Of a DNA stretch of 64,000 nucleotides, positions 46,331-57,200 are shown piece after piece (positions within the stretch are counted from its first letter, which is position 1; each line of letters begins with the position of its first letter). The position numbers and the translations under genes were made by a program. Under the pieces are notes generated by a model that saw only the letters and a list, made by a program, of their open reading frames with translations, was not told where the DNA came from and did no database searches. Location: the NCBI RefSeq assembly GCF_040954835.1, contig NC_090711.1:8811501-8875500 (forward strand). Direction: 5' to 3'. The DNA is from Lepisosteus oculatus. Its lineage: Eukaryota; Chordata; Actinopteri; Semionotiformes; Lepisosteidae.

Positions 46331-47666
46331 AATTAGCAGCACCAATTCTTGCAGCCAGTATAAAGCATCTGGCCAAAAAAAAGGTGGAGATGAGGAGCTA
46401 CAAATGTACCTGTTTACAATAAAATGGACATAACTGGAGTCACATTTTATGTCCTGGGGCAGGGATTCATATTAGTCCTGAACATGAGTCATTCAGGTTT
46501 GTTTTAGTTAGTACGAGGTTTACATGTTCAGAACAGAGCAAGGACTAAGTGTGTACGGGTATTTTGTTTTCTAGAGGCACTTCAGTGAGAAAAGGAAAGC
46601 GGAGCTCTAGTTCCAGGAACAGCAGGGAACCGTCTTCATTCCGTATGGGTAATCTGCATCATGGCCTACACAGTTGTCGTCACATAATATCTGGGGTATC
46701 TCGAGGGGCCACGGGTGATGAACACCAGCAGCTGGGAAACGGAGGCCGCGGGTTTGCATCCGCTAGGTGTCAGTATTGTAATTAACGGTCGTTGCTGTTG
46801 TCATGCACATGTGTTTGAGACTCGGTAAACAGTAATAAAGAGGACGGTCAATTTTCTAACTACTAAAACGACCATTGATACAACACAGCTCGACTGTAAA
46901 ATAAGTAAATAGAAACGGTGGATAACGCCGATACTACCGGTTTTCAGGTGCTGTTGTATGTAGTAAATGTACAGTTCTGATTCATTCAAAATTTAAAGGC
47001 GGCTTTCTGGGGCGGTTTTTTGTTGTTTGCTCTGTAAAACCGTATCTGTCATTTTTCTTCTGGCGTTTCGCGGATATGAGCCGGGTCAGCGTGGGTTTTA
47101 AATGCAGAGTATTTGCTGAGCAAATACTGTACTCCCAAGCCTAGGCGACGGGCGCGAAAAGCGGCGTGTGCTCAGCAGCTGCCTCTTGTTTAAACTGAAA
47201 GTCGAAACCAAGCCAATGGTTTTTTTTCCCCCACAGGCCCGCTGCTCGTAGCACAAATAACCCTTTTGTCAGCGTGTGTACCTTGTAATTTACAACAAAT
47301 CATTCTTTAAACACTCTGAACTTTAAACATTCTTTGAAACATGAAAGCAATGCCTTGAAATTAAATCAAATACACACCGCCAAGGGTGTGTGAACACGTA
47401 AATAAATTGTAGATATTTAAAAAATAATAAGTGCATAAATGGGGGGTGATGACTTGGACTTTAATCTGAATTGTTTTTAATCCGGGTGCTGGTAAATGAA
47501 AGTGTTTCAAGAGCACCATGCCCGCTGGCGCTGCACTGCCCTGCTCTGCTCAGACTTTCTTTGTGTTCAAGACAAAAGCAGGTGCAAGCCGAAAGCGTGG
47601 GGGGTGGGGCATGATCCGGGCTGGTGTGACGTTACAAGCCGTCCACAGCGGAGGTACGCGTGTGAA

Positions 47667-47747
47667 GGGGCGGGAGAGACCAAATACTCTGCCCTGTGAT
47701 TGGATCAGAAGGTTCGTGGGCGGGGTCACCACAGGCCCATATAAAAG
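47667..47747 (+). promoter_or_regulatory. RBM38: RBM38 core promoter (GC boxes, inverted CCAAT, TATA)
   Basis: GGGGCGGG at 47667-47674, inverted CCAAT (GATTGG, 47698-47703), GGGCGGGG at 47718-47725 and TATAAAAG at 47740-47747 form a classical ordered core promoter. Transcription should begin near 47770, giving a 5' UTR of about 275 bases. A TATA-type promoter fits an inducible gene; human RBM38 is a p53 and differentiation target. I found no full p53 response element by eye. Confidence 0.75.
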
Positions 47748-47775
47748 CCTTTCCGGGAGGTTTGTCAAGTGGTAA

Positions 47776-48028
47776 ATGAAGGAAGCCACCTGCGAAGTGT
47801 GAACTTATATTAAGGCGGCAGCGTCTTACCCTCTCAAAGAAAGATAAAAATATACACGGAATAAAAACCTATACAGGGGAGACACAGACCGGACACGGAG
47901 TCTAAAAATATTCTACTCTACCTCTGGATTCTTCCTCTTATTTTTTAATGTTTTAAAGTGCAACCCCCGTTGCTTATATGTGTTGCATTTCTTGTGCTAC
48001 TAGGAATCATCGTCCTAAGTGTTGTTAA
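47776..48028 (+). promoter_or_regulatory. RBM38: Upstream open reading frames in the RBM38 5' UTR
   Basis: Three short frames precede the main start: MKEATCEV (47776-47802), a two-codon ATG TTT TAA (47949-47957), and a 16-residue cysteine-rich frame MCCISCATRNHRPKCC (47978-48028). The last ends 18 bases before the main ATG. They could dampen translation of RBM38. No conservation data are available here. Confidence 0.4.
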
Positions 48029-48046
48029 TATCTTCATATTTATTTA

Positions 48047-48256
48047 ATGCTTTTGCACCAGTTCGTGAACGGGTCTCTGGAAGCTATGCATCCAACAATT
48101 CAAAAGGACACTACTTTTACAAAGATCTTCGTGGGCGGCTTACCGTATCACACCAACGACGCGTCTCTGAGAAAATACTTCGAGGTGTTTGGGGACATTG
48201 AAGAAGCTGTGGTCATAACGGACAGGCAGACGGGGAAATCGCGGGGTTACGGCTTT
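48047..48256 (+). CDS. RBM38: RBM38 coding exon 1
   Basis: Encodes residues 1-70, from [20 protein letters not shown] to KSRGYGF. The first ATG has T at -3, a weak context. The second ATG (48086-48088, M14) has G at -3. Human begins MLLQ and also has an internal MHGSQKDTTF start, so both ATGs have human counterparts. Donor TTT|GTAAGT. Confidence 0.93.
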
Positions 48257-51200
48257 GTAAGTATTGCAAAACGCGTTTTTATTTCGCTTTCATTTAGGCG
48301 CTTTAGCTAGGCTGTTGACTGCTGGGCAATATCAGTACTAATAATGTTTTTACTGCGTAATGCTCATCCATCGGTTGATTGCGTTCTGGTTTATGTTGCA
48401 AGATGGTCTGTATCCGTTTGTGACTTCTGCCATTCGAATGGTGGAGGGTGGCAATAACTTCAATTTTGCTTGCTCATGATTTGTCAACACGCTTTTGGCG
48501 TGGGGGCACATTGCTCTCGGCTACATACTGTGTGTACAAGGACGTGACGGTGTATGAGGGATCCCACTGAAAATACGCTTGGCGTTTGTTTAGGAGCCAT
48601 GGGACAGGAAACTATTGTGTAAAAAGACGCGTCAAAGACGATGCCCGTTTTTAAGTGTTTATTCTCCGTGAAATCGAGTACTGAAACGCGCATCCCGTTC
48701 CTGGATAGCTAAACACCGCGTTATCCAGACGCGAAACCGAAGTGCCCGGGGTTACAACGGGCAGAAAGGTTCCGCAAAAAACAACAACAACAAAAGCGCC
48801 CGGAGAAAGTGTTATATTATTTGTGAGTGGGGAGGGAAATGAAATGCAGTTCGCGGTCTGAACTGGAGCGGAACAAAGTTCGCTGTGCGGTCCCACAGCC
48901 CGGGCGAGGAGCGGCGACAAGGGCGAGCTGTTCCCCAGCGCCAGTCCAGAGCTGGTTTTCGCTGGCTGTGGCACCAAAAGTTGGGGAGAATGCGGAGGAA
49001 CACGGCATGGTAAATAAGGTTTCGGCTTGGATTTCCGAAAGTTGATTAAAAAAAAAAACATCCCCCGCTTTTCAAGGTGAACTCGCCGATCGCTTCCTTC
49101 CGGAACGCCAAGTTATTGTTCTAACGGCACAGGTCTTGAGCTCGCATTCCGGGCGGCGTGTTTGTGTGCCCACGTCGCGTTGCTATGTGTGCGTGGAGCT
49201 CTTTGTTGGCGACAAGTTCAAGAAATGTGCGCATAACATCGTCGTCCTTGCAGTGCAGTCTCACGGAAGGCTTCTTGGTTTTTCGCGAGATTCGTCTTGA
49301 AGGAATGCAAGTCGGTTTTATTTCAGGGCTCACTTCCAGCACTCATTGTTCCCCATGGCGTTGTGATGAATTTCCCCCTGTTGATTTTAATAGCCACCCA
49401 CTTCACGGGAAATGTGATTGGGTTGCGTTAATATTACGTAAAGGCTAGTTTTTTAAACGTTTCAATATATTGCATCTCTTAAATTAGCGACATCAAAAGC
49501 TATTACTAAAGCTAGGGATGAATTGTGATTTTTATCTGGGCAAGGGGTTTTAAGCGGTTACGTCATGTGTTGCCAGTCCATTTGGCAAATGTGTGCGTAT
49601 TGACAGAACGAGATTTAAACTTCACCTGCTCTTGCGTTGAAGGACATCATTTTTACGTTACGTTTTTTTTTGCGCTTGGCATGAAACTTGTTGACTTGAC
49701 TTCCCTTTTCTGTGCCGTACTGAGTGTACCACTCTGGCTGTGTGTAAACCTGTCCTTATCTTTTCAAGTTTGTAAGCGTGAGTCACTTCCACTGTTCAAA
49801 TGGCAGGTACAACTTCGAAAGCCTGAACAACCAGTATGACTGCATCTCTCTGGGATTTCTTTTACACTACTTTTCCACACTTTGACCTTGAGGAGTTTTT
49901 ATCCGAACAGAGCTTCAATTATAACGAGTTCAGGCCTTGGTAGGGATTTTTTTTAAATGGGCAGTACAAGTCACAATGTGCCCTACATGTCCACACACCT
50001 CAGTAGTTGGAGGATGACTTATTTATGGACTCTCCAATTCCAGTTTTTCACAGTTTGTGCCATGGTTTTGAACCTTATTCATTGGTTTACCTGATGAGTC
50101 GGTGGCGAATTAACCTGGGGACCCAGAGCAAGTTACTGGTGAACTTTTTGAGTGCTTATGGTTACAGCCAAAGAGGTGAACCGCAAGACCCTCTGATTTG
50201 GAATCCAGACCTCCAACAACTACACACTGCTGCTTGTTTTTTACAGACCAGACTCATATGAAGCTCTTTTTGGGTGGAGTTCCACATCCTTTAATACAAC
50301 CCCTCCCACCCAAAGAATGAACTCCACCTCCCCCCTCAGATGGCCACCTACAAATGTGATGCCTTGAAACCATCATACTAGTTGTGCAGACAGGAAGTTT
50401 GGAAGGGGGTGCTACATGTTAATGTTGCACGTTCGCAACTTCCTCCCTCATGAAGTGGCACCTTTTAGTTTCTTGTACCCTTTGTCAGGTGTAGTTCTGA
50501 CATTCAGGCAGGATTTTGACCCGTTTGCAGCTGTGTATGTTTGTCAGATAATTTCCTGCAGCTCCTAACAGAGGAGCTGTTTTTGTTTAATAAACAAAAA
50601 CAAGAACCCGGGAATCCCTTCATTAACGGTTTAAGCCTTAATCACGAATGACTGGTTTTACTGGTTATTTGCGAGTTTGTAGTTTAGTGACACACTGTCA
50701 TTGTATCCCATGAGTTGCAGATATGTGGGTCCTGTAGCTCTTATAGTATTCCTACTCGACCGGAGAATAAATTACGTGAAGAAACTTGCTTGCCGAGACG
50801 CAGAGCTACTTCTGCCCCAGCAACAAACACAAGTTCTGTGCAGTTGAAACAGGTCTCTTCATTGGTCTTGTTCACTGGTTACACACCGTTGAGATGGAAA
50901 ACGCCCAACTAACGTTTTATTTTGAAAGCACCTGTATTTTTTTTTAAAGCCCCTTCAGGGTCCTTTGGGCTTGGTATCGATGCTTGTGGCCCTCATGCAG
51001 AGCATGATATTAAACGGGGCTTGTGAGCTGTGTGGGAGTGTGTATTCTGAGAAGTGTGTGCTTTTGTCGTCTCTGCTAGGTGACAATGACGGAGCGGGGA
51101 GCCGCCGAGCGAGCCTGCAAAGACCCCAACCCCATCATCGATGGCCGAAAGGCTAATGTCAACCTGGCCTACCTGGGGGCCAAGCCTCGCAGCCTGCAGG

Positions 51201-54200
51201 CAGGTGAGTAGGCCAGAGGAATGGCCAGGACTTGCACTCGGCGTTCAGTGTGTGAGGTAGGATCTCTTGATGCACTCGTGCGGTGGCTCTGTGGCTAAGG
51301 ATTTGTAGCTGGAAGGTTGCGGGTTTGTATCCCGCGGCCTGGCAGAGGAATCCTACTCCGCTGGGCCCCCGAGCTGCTCCAGGGGTGCTGTATAAATGGC
51401 TGATCCTGCGCTCCGACTCCAAGCTTCTCTCGCTGTGCGTCTCGTGGAGAGCAAGTTGGTGTATGTGAAAAGACAAATTCCTAATACAAGAAATTTTATA
51501 TGGCCAGTAAAGTGATCTTATTTAAAGTAAGGCAAGTGGGGGGAAAAAGCATTAGAGATCCTTCTTGGGTTAATAATGATCATCCTTTACCTGCTGGGTA
51601 AGCCCAGTGGTTAACCTTTTTGCCCTGTGGCAGGGGTGTCTTCATTAGTCTCAAGGTTTTCAGTCCAACGCTTGCCTGGGTGACTTAATTGGATCAATCA
51701 TTCTCATTCTCTCAATGCTTTGTGTTAAACCTCTGCTAATTTAAGGCAGCCTATAAAACCCGCAGGAGCAGGGCTCTCCGTGACCAGTACTGGACATCTC
51801 ATTAGGATTGGTACAAAAAGTAACTTCTTTATAAATGGATTGCTGCAACTGAGCAAATGAGGCAGTTAAATCTGGTCACGTTTAGGTTACATGTTTAACT
51901 TTCCAGCTGCTTTGTGCAGCACCGTGAAAAGTCAGCAAACACCTGAGGTATATTTAATTCATTTGTCACATTACATGACTTTCCCTAGTGTTCAGTCATA
52001 GCCTTCATTTACATAATGGGGAGAAAATCGCAGCAAGTTGTAGAGAGTCGCAGTGTGTGCCCGTTACCATCAGTTGTGTAGTGTGACACCCCCAGCGACT
52101 CGGTCATAGCGCTCTTAACAGCCCCTATGCCTCTCTGTGACTTGGTACAAGAAGCAAACTGGTTTGCTTTCCTCCTGGCGAGTCGCAAGTCGTAGGGGCG
52201 GGCTCTCCTGTCTGTGACAGTCAGGATGAGCCAATGAGCGCTCAACCAGGAGTACCATGACAAAACAAATGTGATGTACTCCAACTTCTTCGGCCTATCC
52301 TCTTTTTTTTTTCTTCTTAGTCACAAGGGAAAGCACAGACTACAGCGAAGGCGACAACTACCTGCTTGTCCTCCATGTTTACTTTATTACGGGGTGCTCC
52401 GTGTTGATTGGTCGCCAAAATGAGGCGGCCTCACGGTACTTTCGTGGCGCAATACGAGACTTGGAACCGCGATGAAAAGTCGCGAGGGAATCGTGTAGTC
52501 ACCCCCTGCGGTTCCTAGTCGTATAATTTGACACCTCTTAGGACAGAAATGGCAGTGAGATTCAGCAACTGCAGTCGTTAAATTTGACATGCTCTGTCAG
52601 GTCCTGTAGTGACACCAGCTCGGAGTTTTTGCAATTGGCTTCAGTTCTGCAGCTCTGCTTTGTAGGGGGTTAGAGATCTGCAGGAGTTATAGGCAGGTCA
52701 TGATGGAACACCTTAGAGTTTAATTGGGTCACTTACTCAGATAAGAGCTTACCGTGATGAAAACAAGTAGACCTTGAAGCCTCTACAACCCTAGAACTCC
52801 TTTTCTATCAAGTGTGAGCTGCAAGAATCTAGTTTGGGGAAAAATATTGACTCATTTTAGTTTTGTGTTTTTTTTCTTTACTTATTGATATTCAAGTGAT
52901 TTCTTGGATTACTAATTTATCAAATATTGGCTTATGTTTCACCATAGTTACACAGAACAATGGGCAAGCCAGCCATGCTGGTCCTGAACATGCCTAAATA
53001 AATACTGTGCAAGTGAGGTCCATGACTGTTCTGGGGAATCCCCACCACTTTTATTACAGTTTCTTGTCTCGTTGTTCATCAGTTAACAGTTGATAAAACC
53101 CTTAGAAAAGCTTCTATGTTTAGGAGTTTTAGTCAGATAAAAGCATATCTGCCTGCATTTCTCAGTTTAGTCATGAGCATAAGTTATATAACATCCCGGA
53201 GGTCTGTAGTTTAAAAGCATTGTGTGTGTATGAATCTGGCGGGGCATAAGTGAAGTTTCTGGCTGTCCTTGTTCCAGATTATTTCATAGTTTCCTGGGAC
53301 ACTCGGGTTACAGGCACGATGATCAAAGCAGTGATTTGTGAGCTGGTTCCATGGATGGACTGTAAACCACAGGAGCATAGAGAACTGGAACTTGAGTTGA
53401 CTGTGAGCTTTTGGACCAAGACCAGCGTGCCCTGTGGAGACCTGTTTGGCTTTGCTCACCGCTGGGCTCTCCTGACCCTTGTTTTCTTGCCCTGTTGTCT
53501 TAGGTTTTACCATCGGTGTTCAGCAGATCCACCCATCTCTAATCCAGCGACAGTATGGGTAAGTGAGGGGAAGAGGGAAATGGGTCTTTTTGCATGCCTG
53601 TTTGTCATTTTCAGATGCTAACCCTGCTTAGAGCTTAGTCAGACCTGCTGTACATGGTTCCTTGCATTGTGTGGATGATAGTTTTTGCATTTAATTTAAA
53701 GGCTTAATTCAGTTTCTCTGCTATACTTTATACTGCAATTGCATTAGATCCCTCAAAATAGGCATCACAGTTTAGTGCATGTGCACCCCATTGGTTAAAA
53801 TGTGAAAGTGGTGAGAGGCTGAAAACTGTAGAAAAGGAGAGTTAATTGAGAATTCACCCTAGGATAGGCTCAATCTGGGGAAAGTCGTGTTAGATCTACG
53901 CTGATGCCAGGGTCTGTCTTTAGTTCAATGAATATTGTCCACTTCTAATCACTCAGTATTATTTGTCAAGCCTTTTTTTACAAGCCTGTTTAGTTGCCTG
54001 TTTTACCCACGTTTAACTAATTCTTGCTAGTAAAAGTACATGGCTAATATTGGATAACAACCTTCCAGCTTGGTGGTCTCTGTTAATCTTCAAAATCTGA
54101 GAGCCCTCAATTGGGCTGCCTGAAGAAAATGGCTTGTTTTGTAAACAGGCAAGAGAGGCAAAGAGTTTATCCTGTCATGGTCTAGAGATTACAATAAATG

Positions 54201-57200
54201 CGTTCAGTGGTAGGGGTTAGTGCAAAGTTTTGTAAAGCTTCTAGAGCTGTAGGCTAAGGTCTTAGAAAGTCTATAGGATGGGAAATGTCTGGATTCGCTC
54301 CGTACTTTCCAAGATTGTGAGCCAGGGCTGACGTAGGTGACAAACATTCATTCCATCTGCATGTCTGTCACCTCTCTCCGCATCCGCCCAGCTTCTAATG
54401 GAGAAATTAGGAGAATTTGGATTCTTGTTCAGAATCCATGCTCCTGTATATAAAAAAAAAACACTAAAACTGTCAGTTTTATTTTTGGTAGAAGCAGAAA
54501 TGACTCCAGACCTGGTCAGAGAATCAAATGTGAGAGGGATAACACCACTCTATTAGGACTTTGAAAATGTGTAAATATAGCATATAAAGGTGTAAGATTC
54601 AGATCTTCTCTGAGATTAGGATAGCAGAAGACCATGTTTTAGGTCATCAGCATTTTAAATTTTAAACATTTGTCTTAATTATTGATCCAAATGGCTTTCA
54701 AGGAGCAGGGCAAACTGTGGCCTGAAGCATTTATAAATTAGTAATTAGTTCATATCTTGTGATAGAGCTTCGCAAAAGCTAATGTTTGGACTTCAATGAG
54801 AACTCAGACCTCAGAAGTCTTTTGCTGCTAGTTTCCATTGTGGAGTAAGATATACAGGGCCTCGTTGCCTCACCAAGTTCAAGGTCGGGCTCACTGAAGT
54901 GGAGTGAATTTGAAGGAGTATGTTCTACTCCATCCTTCAACAAATGATTCTGATTGGAGAGGCATACAATTTGTTGTGCTTTAATAGCATGGAGTTTAAC
55001 TCAACTGTGAAATGTTCCCACGGTTGTATTTAATGTTTTGGGGTAAAACGCCTCAAAGGAGTTCTGTACCTAAGCTGTTAATTTTTTTTAACCTTGCATC
55101 AAGAACAGATCACTAACTACTTGATGGAAAACCAAATGCCAATTCTTTTTTGTTTTAGAGGCGGCAGGTAAACTGTAGTTTCTAATCCCACTGGGTGTTC
55201 AGAAAATCTTTAGAATACAAAGCGCAAGAAGGAATAATGTCTTGGTTAAATATGTAATACGGTATCTTCCTTTAAAAGTTTAGTATTCTGAAGCTTTGAA
55301 ACCTCTGTGAAAATGTGAAGCTAATCAATTGCAAAAGCATATGTTAGGGAAAGCAAAGTGAAAACAATAGGCAATAAGTGCCCTCTTCAAAAACAGGCAA
55401 GGATCTGTCTTCAGAAAATAAAATACAAACCATTGGAAAATAGAAACACTGCTTCTGAGGCAATATGAATAAACTTAGACACAGAGTGCTAATAGTTTAC
55501 TCCCTTAAAAGAGAAGGCTGATTCATACCTGTTCGTCCCTGTGTAGTGATATGGACAGCACCTGTCCTGTTTGTGCTACCAGACAAGTGTCCTTATCTGT
55601 AATGTCAACAGCAGATGGCCCCTCCAGCAGCACAGCTGCTCTGTGGCCCTTGGAGGTTAATGGTGCTGCTGGAGGTGAAGAAATTCCTGAGGGTGACCAG
55701 AACCTTGTTTTGAGTACTGTGCTCCAGTACCGGAGCCAGCAGTTGGGTACCGTCCTCTGCACACAGTCTTGGCCTAGGGGCGTGGGGCACAAGCACTGGG
55801 GTGAAGTGCAGGCAGGCGGCAGGCTGTGCTCATGCTCTGGCACTTGTCTGCTTGTGTGGGAAGCTACTCGCCCATCCTCTATCTGATGAGGTGGGGGGGA
55901 GGGGGCTGAGACAGACGTGAGTTTTTTCTTTTGCACAATAGGGAGGGGAAAAGGCAGTGAAAACTTGACACATTTCCTGTTCAGACAGAGGAGCCTGGGG
56001 ATTAAGACAAAGAAAATGTGCAAGAGGGGCTGAATGCTGAAGAGACTGGCCCCGCCTTTCCTCCACTGCTACTTTTAAAGTATCGAGATTTGGATGAACT
56101 TGCCTTTGTTGAAAACATATAAATCAAAGTGTGAAAATACCCTTATACCTACAATTTTTGAAAATTGCATCTTCCTTCCCGTTTTATTCAGCACAGTATT
56201 TGAGTCGTGTATAGTTGAGGTTTTGTTTGGCCGGCTGGCAGAAACGCCTTTAAGTCGTTTCTCCGTAGTCTCCACTTGGTGTTCCTTAATATGGCTGTGG
56301 AACTGAATAAACGCGTTGAAATATCCCTTCAACACTTAAGGGATATTATCCAAATGGTCACTGATCTTCAGTCATGCTGAAGGAAGCTGACTGGTAACAG
56401 GCATTGCATTATCCTGCCAGGAGATTTCTAAGACCCGTGATAAAGCGTTTGCCACCAGATGTGGCTTCGTAGTGCTGGATTGTCTGTTGTGCAAGGATTT
56501 AAACCACAAAGCTAGGTTTTTTCCCCATTTAGCTTTGAGATTGTCAAGTTATTTGCTTTTTCGGAAGCACATGCACCTCAACACCAGTGTTGTGAGGATC
56601 GAACTTATCCCTCACTTGGGACATATCTGCTAGGGAGAAGGGCCCTCTATGCCCCACGGGACAAGAGGGAGAAATTGAACAAGTTTTCTTCATTTTAAAC
56701 TGGGGAAAGCGCTTGTTTTTTTTTTCCTCTCCAGTAGAACAGCAAATGTTCACAGTATGTCACAAGCTCTTAAATGCACTGCTTCTTTCCCTCTGTGTAT
56801 TGCATTCCTGTTTCAAATGAGGAGTAATGGGGTGCTGAACACTTCTCAGCTCTCCAGGAGCTCCAGTGTGCCCAGATGCTCCCAGCTATGCGTGGGGGAC
56901 TGTCCCTTCATTGATGATGGCTATAAACGCAGACAGGCTGAGGGGGAGAAAAGGAAAAGCAGACTGAAATGTTAATCTAGGTTGAGGTTGCCCTCTTTCA
57001 CCCTTTTAGCCAAGTACAAAAATCTAAAATAAACATACACTATGTAATTAGTATTATATTTGGGTTAACCATTAAATATCCCTCGTCACTTAATGATCTT
57101 GACCATCATTTTGTTTCTCCTTGTGCAATCCTAATTTTCAAAGGTATACCAGTCTTACACCGGAGTGCCAAATCCTAAATCGCAGAATGTTCTGTGCGTT

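Larger units (their letters stand above)
42336..47666. other. RAE1-RBM38 intergenic region
   Basis: About 5.3 kb without a recognised gene. It holds the largest Penelope-like foldback (43136-43373), a decayed copy (46125-46208) and a fragment of the common fish repeat (46233-46330). The remainder is AT-rich, becoming GC-richer after 46540 on approach to the RBM38 promoter. A 159-codon open frame at 45728-46207 runs into repeat sequence and is not supported. Confidence 0.7.
51204..53503 (+). other. RBM38: RBM38 intron 2
   Basis: Contains a tRNA-derived SINE (51275-51520), a possible old repeat fragment near 51600-51760, and a GC-richer segment full of GTCG/CGAC words (52010-52620) that may be a decayed DNA element. 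No other gene is recognised. Confidence 0.6.

Noticed and set aside
46720-46780. tRNA B-box-like GGTTTGCATCC near 46750
   Set aside because: No matching A box or cloverleaf is seen, so it is not a tRNA gene and at best a SINE scrap.
47607-47616. p53 half-site-like GGGCATGATC near the RBM38 promoter
   Set aside because: Only a single imperfect half-site is visible; a response element needs two half-sites in close spacing. A matrix scan would be needed.
55523-56023. 166-codon open frame on the minus strand in RBM38 intron 3
   Set aside because: No domain, low-complexity Pro/Ser composition, competing open frames on the other strand, and no splice or promoter context. Length alone is not enough.
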